The notes: a model not told the origin generated them from the sequence alone. A stretch of 64,000 nucleotides of DNA from Nitzschia sp. pyKryTriq1 (GCA_956465555.1 OY101115.1:744001-808000), one strand, 5' to 3'. Counted from the first letter of the stretch, positions 29,970 to 40,930 are shown. Numbers and translations are program-made.

Positions 29970-32807
29970 CTAAGAATCCGAATCTTGAGCATCACCTTTT
30001 GTCGAAGCTTGCAAATATAGATCACGAAGGGCAGCCAGAATGTCGGCAGGCATGTTTTCATTAGACGAAGGATCCCCAAGCTCATTTGAGCTCAACTCAG
30101 CCGAGCAGTCAGTTTGCATTTCTTCATCAGGGTCGACATCAACGCTATGTGGTGAAATAGAAACGGCACTTTCTGGACTCTTTCGTGATGTACCACTCGA
30201 AGACTGTCTTTGGTTCCCCCCCAATCTTGTGTCCGCGGAATAACGATGGCTAGTGGTCAGTTGATTTGAAGGTGTCTGAAGCGACACATCATTGGACGAG
30301 CCGGAGGCGCGCGGGCGCCAACTTCGGTCAATAATTAAATGACCAACAGGTGAGCTGGCCAGATTAACTGAACCGGAGATGAAGGATCGCCTCCTCAAAA
30401 GATCGTTCTTCGTCATAAACTTCGGAAGGAAGTAGATCACAATCGTGGCCACGACGTCAGCACTGATAATCAAGCTCTGGTAGAGGGCAGGGCCGGTTTG
30501 AACAGAAGACATCCCGAGAATATGAGTGACCCCTCGCAGAACCAAGAATATGAAATGGGAGTATATCATCACACCAAGTGTCCTCGTGTCTGCAAGATCT
30601 TCCCGGAAGTTGCGATTCTGGAAGGCCAACACCGCCGAAGCGAAAAGTAGAAAAAGCTGCCAAGAAAAACTTGCTATCCACCATCCATCCGACTTGGATT
30701 TGCACACGTACTCTTGAGCGACGACAGTATCGCCAGTGGCTATCACAGTATCGGTCAATATATAGCTTGATTGCCTCTGGGCCGGGTCAAGTGCCGTCCA
30801 CACAGCCAACAGGCCCATCACTATAATCGTGATGGGAGCGACAACCCCAAAAAGAGCAGTTAATTTCATGTTCGATCTTCTCATGCGCCTACCAGCTGAC
30901 ATGACACGATTCAACGCGATCGATTTCACCAACAGTGGTACCAACTCCAGAGAATAGCCAAGGTTGACAAGCCAAGTTGTTGCCACACAGGTGGCATCAG
31001 TCGGAGATAGGGAGCCCAGTAGAGACCCGATAGAAACGAGCAACAAACCGGCCAGTAGAACCCAGAGGAATTCAATCTGGGCTAGCTTGATTGAATTCTT
31101 CTGCCTGAACGTGTAGGTTGCAGCACTCACACCAAGGGAAGACGCCACTGCGACTCCGGCAACTGCACTCGCTGCGAGAGAGAGGGCGCTCTGGTGATCC
31201 CTTTCTTCCACGACTCTTGGAAACGAGTCGGGTACCAATGACTGGAGGTAGTCTAGATTGTCGACAGCCCAGTCACACGTGGCCTCCCGCAAACCAATCC
31301 TTGTGTCTCGATCATAGTTTTCAATCCACCTTGAGAAAATGGCGCCAATTTGGATGTTGTCGATTTTGAACTCTTTCACCGCCCTATATGCGGGACTCTT
31401 CACCGCGTCTGGAATGTCATCGCCAATCGTTATCTCCTCGAATGCCCTCACCACGATTCTCTGGAGAGCTTCGTCTGGATCGTCACAGGTTCCCGCTTTG
31501 TCGCCCATACGCTCTTCAAAGGAAGCGAGCTGTGACGAGCATTGGAGATAACCTGGCCGGCGACTTTTCATACATTCTTCTGTTGGTTCCGGGAACGTGA
31601 CGCGCTGGAAAGCATAATCCGTGTTGGAGAATTCTTGAAAGAGAGACTCTGGCTTGAAAAACAGCATCACGACATGATTCTTTGTGGCATTGGCTGCGCG
31701 CCAGATTTCTTGCATTTTAATAAACGGGTATCCGTTGTGTGGACCATCTGGACCTTCGCTCTCCAACGCTATATTCAAGTGGTACGCCATCGGCTCGAAA
31801 TTGCTTGTCCAACCGCAAGGGAAGTCCACAAAATGACCGGTACAGTTCGGTGTCGATGTACAGTTGTTGTTCTCAGTAGCCTTGAAGTAGCCTTGAAACA
31901 AACCTGGAACAAAATACTTCTCATAATCGACAGCATCTGGGTAACGTGCAGCTGTATCATCTGGAGTCGAGCATTGTGTTGGTGACATCTCGTCGCAGTA
32001 CTGAAGCCATGTTTTCGGACGCTTGAATAGCTTCGAGAGTTTTTGCCTGTTTTCTTCGCCCATGAATCCGCTATAATGAAAGAGTGACGGTTCTGTCTTG
32101 GCCGTGTGCAAGGGAATGTACCAGCCTTCATGGCCCAGCACACCCATAGCTTGAGGTGGCTCGATCACACCTTCATTGACCAAGTCTGGCGTCCATTGAA
32201 GAGACCCCCAGGCCTCCGATATTACATGTGCACAGGGTAGGTAACCCTCCAAACTCGAAGTCAACGGCACGCAATCTTTCACCTGTTGACCACGGCGCAT
32301 GGCCTCGAGGTCGCTCGACGAGCCATGTTTGCTGACAAGCATCTCCTGATCGTAGAGGTTGGTCCTCGCGGTATATGAACTTGTTTCAACCGATGCCGGC
32401 ACACCGAGCATCTCCGAAAGCAAAATCTGCATTAACCAGGTCGTAACAATCGCTGAATCCCAGTTCTGACTTTGTATCCTTATTTCTGTGTAGTCATAGG
32501 GAGGCGCTCTGCACAAACCTTGTTTCAACGCGCCCGGGGGATCCTGAGAATTACACACCCGTTTTCGATTCCAACTATCTCCTAGCTTGTTGTGTAGACA
32601 CCCCCCGTCCGTTAAGGGATTGGAACAAATGTTCGATCGATATTCCCGTGACAAACAGGTGGACGTTTCTCCGAATTTAGCCTTACAATCGCTGTCCATT
32701 TCACAGTCCAACGAATAGTCTCTGGCGCCGGATTCCCGTACCGACGTAGCGGTCAGCAATAGAAGCTGCAACAACCAAGGCTGGGCGATGATGCTTCGTA
32801 TCTTCAT
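29970..32807 (-). CDS. Class C (GABA-B-like) GPCR with solute-binding-like ectodomain
   Basis: 945 aa from the ATG at 32807. A signal peptide (about 1-28) precedes a Cys-rich stretch (DYSLDCEMDSDCKAKFG...) and a large ectodomain. Its start, YDYTEIRIQSQNWDSAIVTTWLMQILL in pieces, and later HVISEAWGSLQWTPDLV resemble OpuAC/ProX-type substrate-binding proteins for choline or betaine. Seven hydrophobic helices follow at about 539-796, with class C features: RQKNSIKLAQIEFLW, a Cys in TM3 (TDATCVATTWLVNLGYSLEL) and KSIALNRVM after it. The cytosolic tail (about 800-945) is Ser-rich and acidic. A ligand-gated signalling role is inferred; the ligand is unknown. Similar receptor families are known in diatoms. 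Single exon. Confidence 0.82.
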   Translation of the reverse strand: MKIRSIIAQPWLLQLLLLTATSVRESGARDYSLDCEMDSDCKAKFGETSTCLSREYRSNICSNPLTDGGCLHNKLGDSWNRKRVCNSQDPPGALKQGLCRAPPYDYTEIRIQSQNWDSAIVTTWLMQILLSEMLGVPASVETSSYTARTNLYDQEMLVSKHGSSSDLEAMRRGQQVKDCVPLTSSLEGYLPCAHVISEAWGSLQWTPDLVNEGVIEPPQAMGVLGHEGWYIPLHTAKTEPSLFHYSGFMGEENRQKLSKLFKRPKTWLQYCDEMSPTQCSTPDDTAARYPDAVDYEKYFVPGLFQGYFKATENNNCTSTPNCTGHFVDFPCGWTSNFEPMAYHLNIALESEGPDGPHNGYPFIKMQEIWRAANATKNHVVMLFFKPESLFQEFSNTDYAFQRVTFPEPTEECMKSRRPGYLQCSSQLASFEERMGDKAGTCDDPDEALQRIVVRAFEEITIGDDIPDAVKSPAYRAVKEFKIDNIQIGAIFSRWIENYDRDTRIGLREATCDWAVDNLDYLQSLVPDSFPRVVEERDHQSALSLAASAVAGVAVASSLGVSAATYTFRQKNSIKLAQIEFLWVLLAGLLLVSIGSLLGSLSPTDATCVATTWLVNLGYSLELVPLLVKSIALNRVMSAGRRMRRSNMKLTALFGVVAPITIIVMGLLAVWTALDPAQRQSSYILTDTVIATGDTVVAQEYVCKSKSDGWWIASFSWQLFLLFASAVLAFQNRNFREDLADTRTLGVMIYSHFIFLVLRGVTHILGMSSVQTGPALYQSLIISADVVATIVIYFLPKFMTKNDLLRRRSFISGSVNLASSPVGHLIIDRSWRPRASGSSNDVSLQTPSNQLTTSHRYSADTRLGGNQRQSSSGTSRKSPESAVSISPHSVDVDPDEEMQTDCSAELSSNELGDPSSNENMPADILAALRDLYLQASTKGDAQDSDS

Positions 32808-33180
32808 TTTTTAACTGCGGGTAGGTGATGTTATGGAAACAGTCACATCCAACCAAGTACAAGTACCTTGCTGGGAGCTATTTTATTCGTAGAGTTTAAT
32901 GGTCGGTGGCTGCAAGCAGGTGGTCAAAGGTCACAAGAGAGATTTCCTTTGTTCTACGCACCTACTGGTACTAGGTCAACTACCGTACCAGGTACACGTA
33001 CCGGTACGGTACGTGTAGTCTACCGCCGCCGAGAGAGCCGAACACAATGTGCTGCTCTTTATTTTTTTACTCCACTCGCTCGAACTGTACTGTTGTTAAA
33101 ATCCGTGAGTTCTAGGCAGAGGCTAGCGGCTCAGGGATTCGGGCTAAAGGACTAATTTGACTGTGGGATAACGAAGTGCG
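32808..33180. other. Intergenic upstream of the GPCR gene
   Basis: Contains ACCAGGTACACGTACCGGTACGGTACGTG-like words at about 32985-33015. No gene is supportable. Confidence 0.5.
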
Positions 33181-34704
33181 CTATCTTAAATTAATGAGCT
33201 CTTGCTCTAACTGATGAAATGAACTTTTGTTCATTTCTACTTTTCTTGAATCGTTGACATGTATATCGATAGAAGTCTGTGGGCTTCTTATAGTTTCTTG
33301 GAGGATCATAGACTGTCTCAGAGGGTCTTAGAATGAATCTCTGGGTCGTGATCGAAACGTGCGTCGTGCGTGATCGTGCGTAATTGCGAACGCTGGTCGC
33401 GTCCGTCTGTCGTTCCGTGGACGTTCGATGTAGTTATTCGAACACTCCCTCTCGCGAGTAGGCAGTGAGTTGATTACCATCCGTTCATGCTCTTTCGGTG
33501 ACGCTTGAAATCCGGCTCGTTCAGCGGTTTGGTCAGTATGTCTGCCGGTTGGTCGTAGGTACCAATAGGATGGATTGAGATCCAACCCTTCGTGACGTAG
33601 CTTCTAAAGTGGAAGAGTTTGTTGTTGAGGAATTTGGTTCGGGGGCGGAACTTGTGGTTTCGTGCGATCTCGATAGCCCCGGAATTATCCTCAAACACCT
33701 TGCAGTGCACTTCGGTGCGCGAAGTGTTTATCTCGAAACCTCGCTTCTTCATTTCCCGTAATAAGCTAATAATTGGGATGGCTTCTCGGAGGGCATATGA
33801 TAAGCCGGTGATTTTGCTTTCTGTCGAAGATAGGGCGATTTCTTGTTGCAGTGTTGACTTCCATGCGATGGGAATTCCCGCGTAGCAAATGAAATAACCG
33901 TGTCGTGATCGCGCGGTGGAACGATCTGTTCTGAAGGCGGAATTTGTGAGTTGCGCCGGTATCGTCTTCGATTCGGAGAACTGCGGTTCCGATTTGGGCG
34001 CCTGAGATTCGGGTCCCCCCGAATCCTCGGACGATCTTGTTGGATTCGGTCAAGTGTCCGTCGAAGTCGGAGATGTCCCCGGATATGAATGCTGACGCCC
34101 GGTTGTCAACCCCCATTGGTTTGGAGTCGGCGTCGAGAATGAAGGTGCTGCCGGTGGTTTTGGCGGTCGCTTCTTGCGCAACAATCAGCTCGTGTGCGAG
34201 GATGTGCGAAATAGCTCCCTCTGGCGGTGGTCTTGGACGGTACGAAGCGTGGTAACTCCGTAAGGTTGAGTTCCATCTGAGTTGTTGGTGGGCAATGGAA
34301 GTCCAGATGTGACGACTCCACGCCTTGAGAAATGCGAGGTACGTGACCAGTCTCGTCGATAGTCGGTGACGTCTTGGCACGTAGGCGTAGAACCCGGCGT
34401 TGGCGTAGAACCAGGTATGCATGACGATGATGATGCATGCCAGACCAAAGTACATCCGTACGGTCAGCGATGCAATCACTTCGTCGTGGAGCCGTCGTGG
34501 CCATCATTCTTCTTCTGACGAGCTGTCGTCTCCCCAGCGTACGGTCGCTTGTTTTGCTTTAAGGAGACGATCGTTCTTCGGCCATCCGGTTTTGGAACCC
34601 TTGAACTTCTCGGGTCCGGGTCCCTTCAACTTGCAGTCTTCGGGCGCGTGGATCGTCCAGCACTTGTGGTGCGGACACCAGTTCCAGCTCTAGTTATTCG
34701 AACA
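33180..34704 (-). mobile_element. Copia (Ty1) LTR retrotransposon, broken
   Basis: A fossil copy on the minus strand. Recognisable parts are a gag zinc-knuckle-like segment at the upstream end, a protease-like segment, and the C-terminal RNase H segment with the family words EDNSGAIEIA and ADILTKPLNEPDF, followed by a purine-rich tract and an LTR-like region to about 33180. The 14-bp word TAGTTATTCGAACA occurs at both ends (33431-33444 and 34691-34704), consistent with the LTR start. It is broken, with several breaks, and cannot be autonomous. Protein-level similarity to diatom Copia families is still easy to see, so it is not ancient. Confidence 0.8.
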
Positions 34705-35147
34705 TACTGTACCATGGTACTGTCCTGTACCGGTACTGTACCGGTACTGTACTTCTGGTAGTACAAGTACAGTCCAGTCTTGGTACAGGTAGACTAAAGT
34801 ACAGTACGAACATCATAGTCGTGGTTTGAGTGACTACGGTACGAGTTACACACCCGCACCGGTATCGTCGCACACAAGAGTATCGTTCGTACCGTACTGG
34901 TACCTGGTACTCCGGTAGTGAAGTCTCTACTACTAGAGAGTAGTAGAGCGTGCAGTAACTGTAGGATGTTCGAAGACTAATACGACGACAGGTACTGGTT
35001 CAACAATGATCCTCTTTCTAGTAGACTGCAGTAAGTTCCTTTGTTGAAGGATTGATGACTGGCTGGGGACTCTCCAGCTGCTTGCACGTACTGTGGCTGT
35101 GGAGGCCATGCCGGTACGTTTACCTACTGGTATCATACTGTAGTTTT
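34705..35147. other. Intergenic with GTAC-rich repeats
   Basis: Dense palindromic GTACCGGTACTGTACCGGTAC-like words at about 34707-34775 and ACTACTAGAGAGTAGTAG at 34929-34946. No gene is supportable. Confidence 0.5.
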
Positions 35148-36536
35148 TCAAAAGACGCCGGTGAGAAATTCCCAAAATTCCACATCCACAATCTGAAAAG
35201 TTTCTTGATCACAGAGTGGAGCGTTGTCAAACGTATCGCAAGGACCGGTAGAGCCTGATTGAAAGTCCTCTTGTACACAGAGGCCAAAAGCACCGTCCGA
35301 ACCACCTCCACCAAAGGCTATCATTTTACTCGAAGAATCGCATAATTGAATGTATCGATTTTTCCCCGACCATCGATACACATTCAAAAGGTTCTTGGGG
35401 CTTTTGACGACTCCTCCTTCATAGGTCTTCTCTGGCTCTTTGACCGAAAAGAGACACGCCAAGGCACTTCCATAAAAGCGGGCACTGCCCATCTGACTGG
35501 GACGCCATGGCGAATCGGCATAACCACCAAAGACGGCACCTCGAGTCGTTCGAACGACCATTAACGTTCGAGCCACATCCGCAATAATGCGAAGAAATCC
35601 CTCAAAGGAATCCCCATCTCGGTTCAGACTGTAGACTCTGCGCCATTGACAATAGGCAATAGTTTTGGGCAAAACATGAATCGCAATCTGGTGCATTTGA
35701 TCGGGATTCAGAATGTACGCTGGCGCTTTGAAATCGTTCTTGCTGGGGGATGATGACGTTTCGCCGCCAGCACCCCCATCTTCCGACGACTGATTGCGGA
35801 CGATAAGAGGCTCTGGATGGATTCTGACTTTTGGGATGAGAAGGTCGTCTTCATCATCTTCCAAATCCCAATCAAGTTCGGCCGTCATACCTTCTCCACT
35901 TTTGGAGAGATGTTGCGTTCCAATGATTTTGAATTCCTCGTCCGCATGATGATGATGATGATGGTCGTTCCCCGTAGGATTGTGGTTGTTGTTTTGGTAA
36001 TCGTGATTTGCGGATATAGGCAAATGATGATGATTATGATGAGCTGGTTCGCCTCCTCCATTTCGTGTGAATCCCTCGGCCTCGGCAATTTTACGCAATT
36101 GCTCCTCGGCTTGATGCTGTAAATAGAGTCGCCGCCTGCGTTCCCGAGACTTTTGAACCCATGCCAGCGGTGCCGAAAACAGCCCTCCTGTGTTCTCTTC
36201 ATCGGAGCCCGTTCGTTCGATTTGTAGTGGATGTGGCTGTTGGTGTTGGTGTTGCTGGTGTTGGTGTTGCCGTTGTTGTGAAGTGTTGTTGGCCGGGGGG
36301 CTGCCGTTAGTAGTACTGCTGTCACTGCTTTCTGCTCGTGTAAAGGAATTTGCATGCGCTGGCCCTTTTGTCCTTGAATTGGAATTGCCCAAAGACGATA
36401 TAGATCCCTCGGAGGATCCAGTCGCACGGCTCATTACCATTGATTCTGGAACTTGTATAATCACAGCGGCAGAATTGTTGTTGTTGTTGTTGTTGTTGTT
36501 AATCGTACCGGTGTGGTCCCTTTGTGACTCGGGCAT
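35148..36536 (-). CDS. TLDc-domain protein (OXR1/TLDC type)
   Basis: 462 aa from the ATG at 36536. The N-terminal half is low complexity: runs of Asn (residues 12-20), Gln/His (QHQHQQHQHQ) and His (HHHHHH), then a helical, basic stretch (WVQKSRERRRRLYLQHQAEEQLRKIAEAEG) near 126-155. The C-terminal half is a TLDc domain (about 285-462): WRRVYSLNRDGDSFEGFL, then ADVARTLMVVRTTRGAVFGGYADSPW, FYGSALACLF, and FGLCVQEDFQSGSTGPCDTFDNAPLC ending in EFWEFLTGVF. TLDc proteins bind the vacuolar ATPase and affect oxidative-stress resistance in animals and yeast; function here is inferred from that. Single exon. Confidence 0.85.
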   Translation of the reverse strand: MPESQRDHTGTINNNNNNNNNSAAVIIQVPESMVMSRATGSSEGSISSLGNSNSRTKGPAHANSFTRAESSDSSTTNGSPPANNTSQQRQHQHQQHQHQQPHPLQIERTGSDEENTGGLFSAPLAWVQKSRERRRRLYLQHQAEEQLRKIAEAEGFTRNGGGEPAHHNHHHLPISANHDYQNNNHNPTGNDHHHHHHADEEFKIIGTQHLSKSGEGMTAELDWDLEDDEDDLLIPKVRIHPEPLIVRNQSSEDGGAGGETSSSPSKNDFKAPAYILNPDQMHQIAIHVLPKTIAYCQWRRVYSLNRDGDSFEGFLRIIADVARTLMVVRTTRGAVFGGYADSPWRPSQMGSARFYGSALACLFSVKEPEKTYEGGVVKSPKNLLNVYRWSGKNRYIQLCDSSSKMIAFGGGGSDGAFGLCVQEDFQSGSTGPCDTFDNAPLCDQETFQIVDVEFWEFLTGVF

Positions 36537-37463
36537 TGGTTAAAAAAAATTAGCCGGCTTCACAGACTCAGCTACCGTAACAATTTTTCGGATCGTTTAG
36601 CTCAGCCCCTCTCTAGTATCTAGTATTATTTTTTAAGTGTATGTACCGGTAGCAATGTTGATATTGAAATAGCAAGACTATCAGCAAGACTTGTCTTTCA
36701 TGGTCCTCTGTTGGTTATTGTTGTCTCTCTCGCCCTACTTGTAGTTTCAAAGGGAGAATGAGAAATAACAACGCTCATGCATGGTGGGTTTGGAGACACC
36801 TCGATGGACGTGTCATGCATGCATGCTCTACCGGTACCGGTACGAGTCTACCGGTACGACTGCCTGGTACTGCCGTAGCATGTGGGTCCTGTCCAGCGCA
36901 TGTGCGCAGCGCGCGTGTCACCTTGTCGTCTCGTTAGTATGGCATGCGCTCTTGTGGACGCCAGCCAGCATAGAAACGGGCACAGTATCACACGAGTAGC
37001 ACTGTACGTTCACCTAAATTTTACCGTTTTTCACGGGTAAATGACAGGATAAGTAGGCCCTGTCGTGATGTATTTCGCTTGACCTCTGAGACTAAAACGC
37101 CAGTCCTTGTTGAAGTGAAGCGGAAAGGGACGCGCGCATAGAAAGTCCGTGCACTTTTTGGCGCTGTTGCTTGACAATGATGTTTCTCTACGTGTGGTCC
37201 CCGCTGCGATACCCGATAGTCATAGTCTGCTAGCGCAACTTGTTTTCACTTTCCTCGTCTCCGAATAGTACAGTCAGTACCATAATATATGACTATGTCG
37301 TGCTGTTATTGTTGGGGCCAGTGAAGAAGCATCATCCATCAGTTGACTTTGTTGTCCCTCGGCGGCGAAATCCAAACAGGGCTGCGCTCGCACTACGTCT
37401 CCGTACTCGTGTGCTTGGTTGGATGCTGCGGCGTGGCGCAACAGTACGTACGTAAGAAAGAGG
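36537..37463. other. Intergenic
   Basis: Divergent spacer between the TLDc and GT61 genes. It has CATGCATGCATG at about 36815-36826, TACCGGTACCGGTACGAG at 36830-36847 and another ACCGGTA word near 36645. No gene is supportable. Confidence 0.5.
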
Positions 37464-39044
37464 ATGGCCAAAATCCGTTCGCTCCAGAGAAAACGATCCC
37501 CCGCCTACTTCCTTTGTACTACCAAATGGATCGTTCGATTGTTAGTCATACTGTGGGGCGTCGGGATGGGAGTCTGCTGCTGCTTGTTGTTAATATCGCA
37601 GCAGCAGCAGCAGCACTCTCAGCTTTCACCGACATCCTTCACGTCGTCATCGTCGTCATCGTCATCATCATCATCCTCTCAACGAGAGGTAGTACCACAA
37701 GAACAACGGCAAAAGGCAGCCAGAGAAAATCAAGCCTGGCTGGTTCGAAAATTCCAAATGAACAACAAGCTTGTCCCGTCACTCTTCTCGGTGGGACTCA
37801 GAAATGACTTGCAGCAGCAGCAGCAGCAGCTGCAGGAAAAAGCTCCCTACAACGAGGAAGATACGGCAGGGGAGAAATACTTTGATGAAGAATGTCTAGG
37901 TTTCAATCACATAGTGTTGCGACCGGATCATGGATGCCAGGTGAACCCGGATACTTTGGAGGTATATTGCGCATTTACGAATCTACGGATTGACAACTCG
38001 CGCATTCGTATGGAATCCGGTGGGGAAGCCTTAGAGGACGTCATGGGACGACAAGAAGCCGTGGAGTTGCCCATCTATCAAAAGGGTGCCTTTTCGACGC
38101 GTCCAAAACCCAAATTTGAAGTACCCACGGAATATCGAGTCGGTCTACACTACTTGGAGGATGTATTGAACAACATGAAATATCCTACCCAGAAGAATAA
38201 GGGTAAATTCGATTCCAATTGTGTCGAGACCAGAGAAGGAACCACACTGATAGTGACTCGTTACGAATACGTGAATCTCTATCATACACTCACGGATTGG
38301 TGGAATGCATTTTTTACCATGACACAAGCACAAAAGAATCGCAAAGAGAAGGTCCGTTTGCTCTTCTTGGATGGGCACGCTCAGGGGAATCTAGATTCGG
38401 TATGGAAAGATGTCTTTGGACCCTATGAATACGTACAACATTTGCCATCGGGTGGGGTGTGCTTTGAACGCGCCGTCTTTATACCTCCTGGCTATTTATC
38501 AACACTATTTCCCGACGCGGATATTATGAGACGACGACGCTGCCCACTGCACCACCTTGCGGATGAATTTTCCTCGTATTTCCTAAAGTCCTACGGATTG
38601 GAACAGATCAAACCGATTCCCGGCAAGGTGGTCATTATCGATCGTCGACCCTACATATCGCATCCTCGGAGCAAGCCAGGCAACTTTGCACGGGTCACGC
38701 AGAACATGAAAGATTTGAAGAAACTATTGCGTAAGCATCCCAAAGTCACCTCGGTCGAACTCGTTCGATTAGAGTCCATGAAATTCGCCGAGCAAATACG
38801 AACCATCCGACAGGCTCAGATTCTGATTGGAAACCACGGGGCAGGGCTCAGTCTCCTCATGTTCATGGACCAACAGCGCAGTCCTAAAGTTTTGGAGTTG
38901 GCTACCGACTACAGGGATTTCTTCATGTATCTATCCGATTGGAAAAATATTACGCTTACAACGATACCATTAGTCATTGACTCGCATCTTTCCGAATCTG
39001 AACTGTTGAGGACAGTGGAGGTCGTCGACTCGATCTTGTCATGA
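37464..39044 (+). CDS. GT61-family glycosyltransferase, type II membrane protein
   Basis: 526 aa from the ATG at 37464 (MAKIRSLQRKRS); the frame is open upstream without an ATG. A basic cytosolic start, one membrane anchor (IVRLLVILWGVGMGVCCCLLLI, about 22-43) and a low-complexity Gln/Ser stem are typical of Golgi glycosyltransferases. The catalytic region is DUF563/GT61-like: NLYHTLTDWWNAFF (about 268-281), a central LFLDGH, and near the C-terminus IRQAQILIGNHGAGLSLLMFM followed by VLELAT. GT61 includes the plant beta-1,2-xylosyltransferase of N-glycans, so N-glycan or polysaccharide xylosylation is plausible but not proven. CAG and TCA/TCG trinucleotide runs encode the stem. Single exon. 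Confidence 0.87.
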   Translation: MAKIRSLQRKRSPAYFLCTTKWIVRLLVILWGVGMGVCCCLLLISQQQQQHSQLSPTSFTSSSSSSSSSSSSQREVVPQEQRQKAARENQAWLVRKFQMNNKLVPSLFSVGLRNDLQQQQQQLQEKAPYNEEDTAGEKYFDEECLGFNHIVLRPDHGCQVNPDTLEVYCAFTNLRIDNSRIRMESGGEALEDVMGRQEAVELPIYQKGAFSTRPKPKFEVPTEYRVGLHYLEDVLNNMKYPTQKNKGKFDSNCVETREGTTLIVTRYEYVNLYHTLTDWWNAFFTMTQAQKNRKEKVRLLFLDGHAQGNLDSVWKDVFGPYEYVQHLPSGGVCFERAVFIPPGYLSTLFPDADIMRRRRCPLHHLADEFSSYFLKSYGLEQIKPIPGKVVIIDRRPYISHPRSKPGNFARVTQNMKDLKKLLRKHPKVTSVELVRLESMKFAEQIRTIRQAQILIGNHGAGLSLLMFMDQQRSPKVLELATDYRDFFMYLSDWKNITLTTIPLVIDSHLSESELLRTVEVVDSILS

Positions 39045-39724
39045 TCATCATCAAAGAGCAAACAACAACAAGATGGAGTGGCTTCGGGACATGACAGGTT
39101 TCTGCTTGTTTCTATTCCGGAATGGGAACCCAAATCTACAACTATACGAATAGAGTTGAGAGACGACAATCAGTACTCGAACTGTCTGTACCATAGGATT
39201 TGTAGACAGTAGCAGTCTAATAGAGAATAGATCTTCGGCACAACAAGTCTTTGTAACTGCAACGATACGAAGTATGTACCGGTACCTGTAGGTACACTGT
39301 CTGTCTGTACTTCGTACCATCGAGGGTTCGGTCACGTGTCAGAATTTTGGCGAAAATTCCAATTTGAAATAATTCTCACGAAAGTTCCGAGGTCACTCGC
39401 GCATTTTGATCGCACGTCACACTCCGTACAAAATTCTACGGCATTCTACAGCAGTACGAAAGGAAACAGGCGAAGCTCATCATCTCATCTTTCTCTTGTG
39501 TTATTCCGACGCACGTGAGTTCAACAACCAACAACAAGATAATCTCATCATCGTCATCATCATGATCGAAATAATGGAACATAGAGAAGGAAGAAACCTT
39601 GTACCCGTATCTTTCATCGTCAGCCAAAGCAAAGGAAAAGCAATTCGTCGACTATTTGGCTCACGTCGCACATCCTCAAAATATTACTGTTGAGCGGAGA
39701 TAAGAACAAGAAGCAAGTAAAACG
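39045..39724. other. Intergenic
   Basis: Contains a TACCGGTACCTG word near 39276 and GTCTGTCTGTAC repeats near 39299. No gene is supportable. Confidence 0.5.
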
Positions 39725-40930
39725 ATGCCGATGGACCCAGCAACGAGGGATTTCATCCTCCAACAAGTCGTTCCGACGGCAGGTGTGATCACAGGAACGT
39801 TCATGACATTTGCACCGTATCGAGCGGTGTTAAAAGCTTCCAGGGATGGAACCCTAGTGGGTGATTTGAATCCTACACCATGGGTATTCATGCTGGGGAA
39901 TTGCTGTGGTTGGTTAGCGTATGCATTTCTTCTTCAGAACATGTACGTTTTTTTACCGAATGCCCCTGGCTTCATTTTGGCAATCTGGCTTAACATCCAA
40001 GCCATTAAACTGCAGTACGAAAACCACCGATCCGCAGAGCTACAAACAGCCATCGTAAATGCTTTGGAAGATATGAAGTACTCTTCTTCTTCCAAAAGTA
40101 AGCAATCGCACATGATCAGGAAGGATGAAGTAAGTGCACTTGTCGAGCAGGTATTGAAGAAGCACCCCCGATCGACATGATTGACCCAGTCACGACTGCT
40201 CCAGTTGTGGAAGATGACTTGTCGTCAGACGAAGGCCAAGGAGATGGTGTGGACGAAAATGGCGGCAATATGAGCTACAATTCGACCGACAATAATTGTA
40301 GCAGGAAACATGACCACGCGTCGAGGATGGATGAGGCAGAGCAGGGAATGTTCATGCTCGGTCTGACGAGAAATAACTCGATTGTACCACCAGCTGTGCA
40401 AGAAGCTACAGAAGCAATTGTTGATTATGCGAGCTTTATATGGGAAATTGCGGCTCAAAGATCTCCTGCACCTGCGTCGCATGAACTGATGGTCATCGGC
40501 ATTTCCATTTTTTGGTTGGTTTTGATTACCTTTGTCGTATTTACCCAACAAATTCTGGACGAGTCGACCCGTCTATTAATTGTGGGTGTTCATCAATTTG
40601 ATCTTTTTCTACGGTGCCCCTCTCTCCAAAATTGTCTCAGTTCTCGAAACGAAAACGTCCAAACTGATCCATGCGCCGACCATGATTTTCAGTTTGATGA
40701 ATGGCACACTTTGGTTCATCTATGGGCTTGTAGTCGGGGATCCATTCATTGCAATACCCAATGGATTTGGTGCTGCTCTGGGCGTCGTCCAGGCTGTTCT
40801 ATTTCTGCTGTTCCCTCGCCATACCCCTCATCCTAGCGATTATGGCGGCGATGGTATCTTCAAGAGAATTGGCAGCACATCGTCTACTGCGACACTCAGT
40901 CTGCCAGAAGAGTCGACGCCTCTCATCTAG
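39725..40930 (+). CDS. SWEET (MtN3) sugar transporter with disturbed frame
   Basis: The start ATG is at 39725. The first MtN3 repeat (VVPTAGVITGTFMTFAPYRAVL, then TPWVFMLGNCCGWLAYAFLL) is in frame 0 and stops at 40180. A linker and a helix (ELMVIGISIFWLVLITFVVF, then TRLLIVG) lie in frame +2 (40177-40590). The second MtN3 repeat (INLIFFYGAPLSKI, then WFIYGLVVGDPFIAIPNGFGAALGVVQAVLF) is again in frame 0, to 40930. The first change can be explained by an intron from a perfect GTAAGT donor at 40130 to an acceptor ending at 40344. The second, near 40590 in GGTGTTCATC, has no splice site and looks like a missing base. So this is either a sequence error or a recently broken allele. SWEETs move sugars by facilitated diffusion. 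Confidence 0.8.

Noticed and set aside
40177-40180. ATGA overlap between two frames, like translational coupling
   Set aside because: This is a eukaryotic nuclear gene; the second frame continues the SWEET protein and is better explained by an intron or a base error than by a second start.
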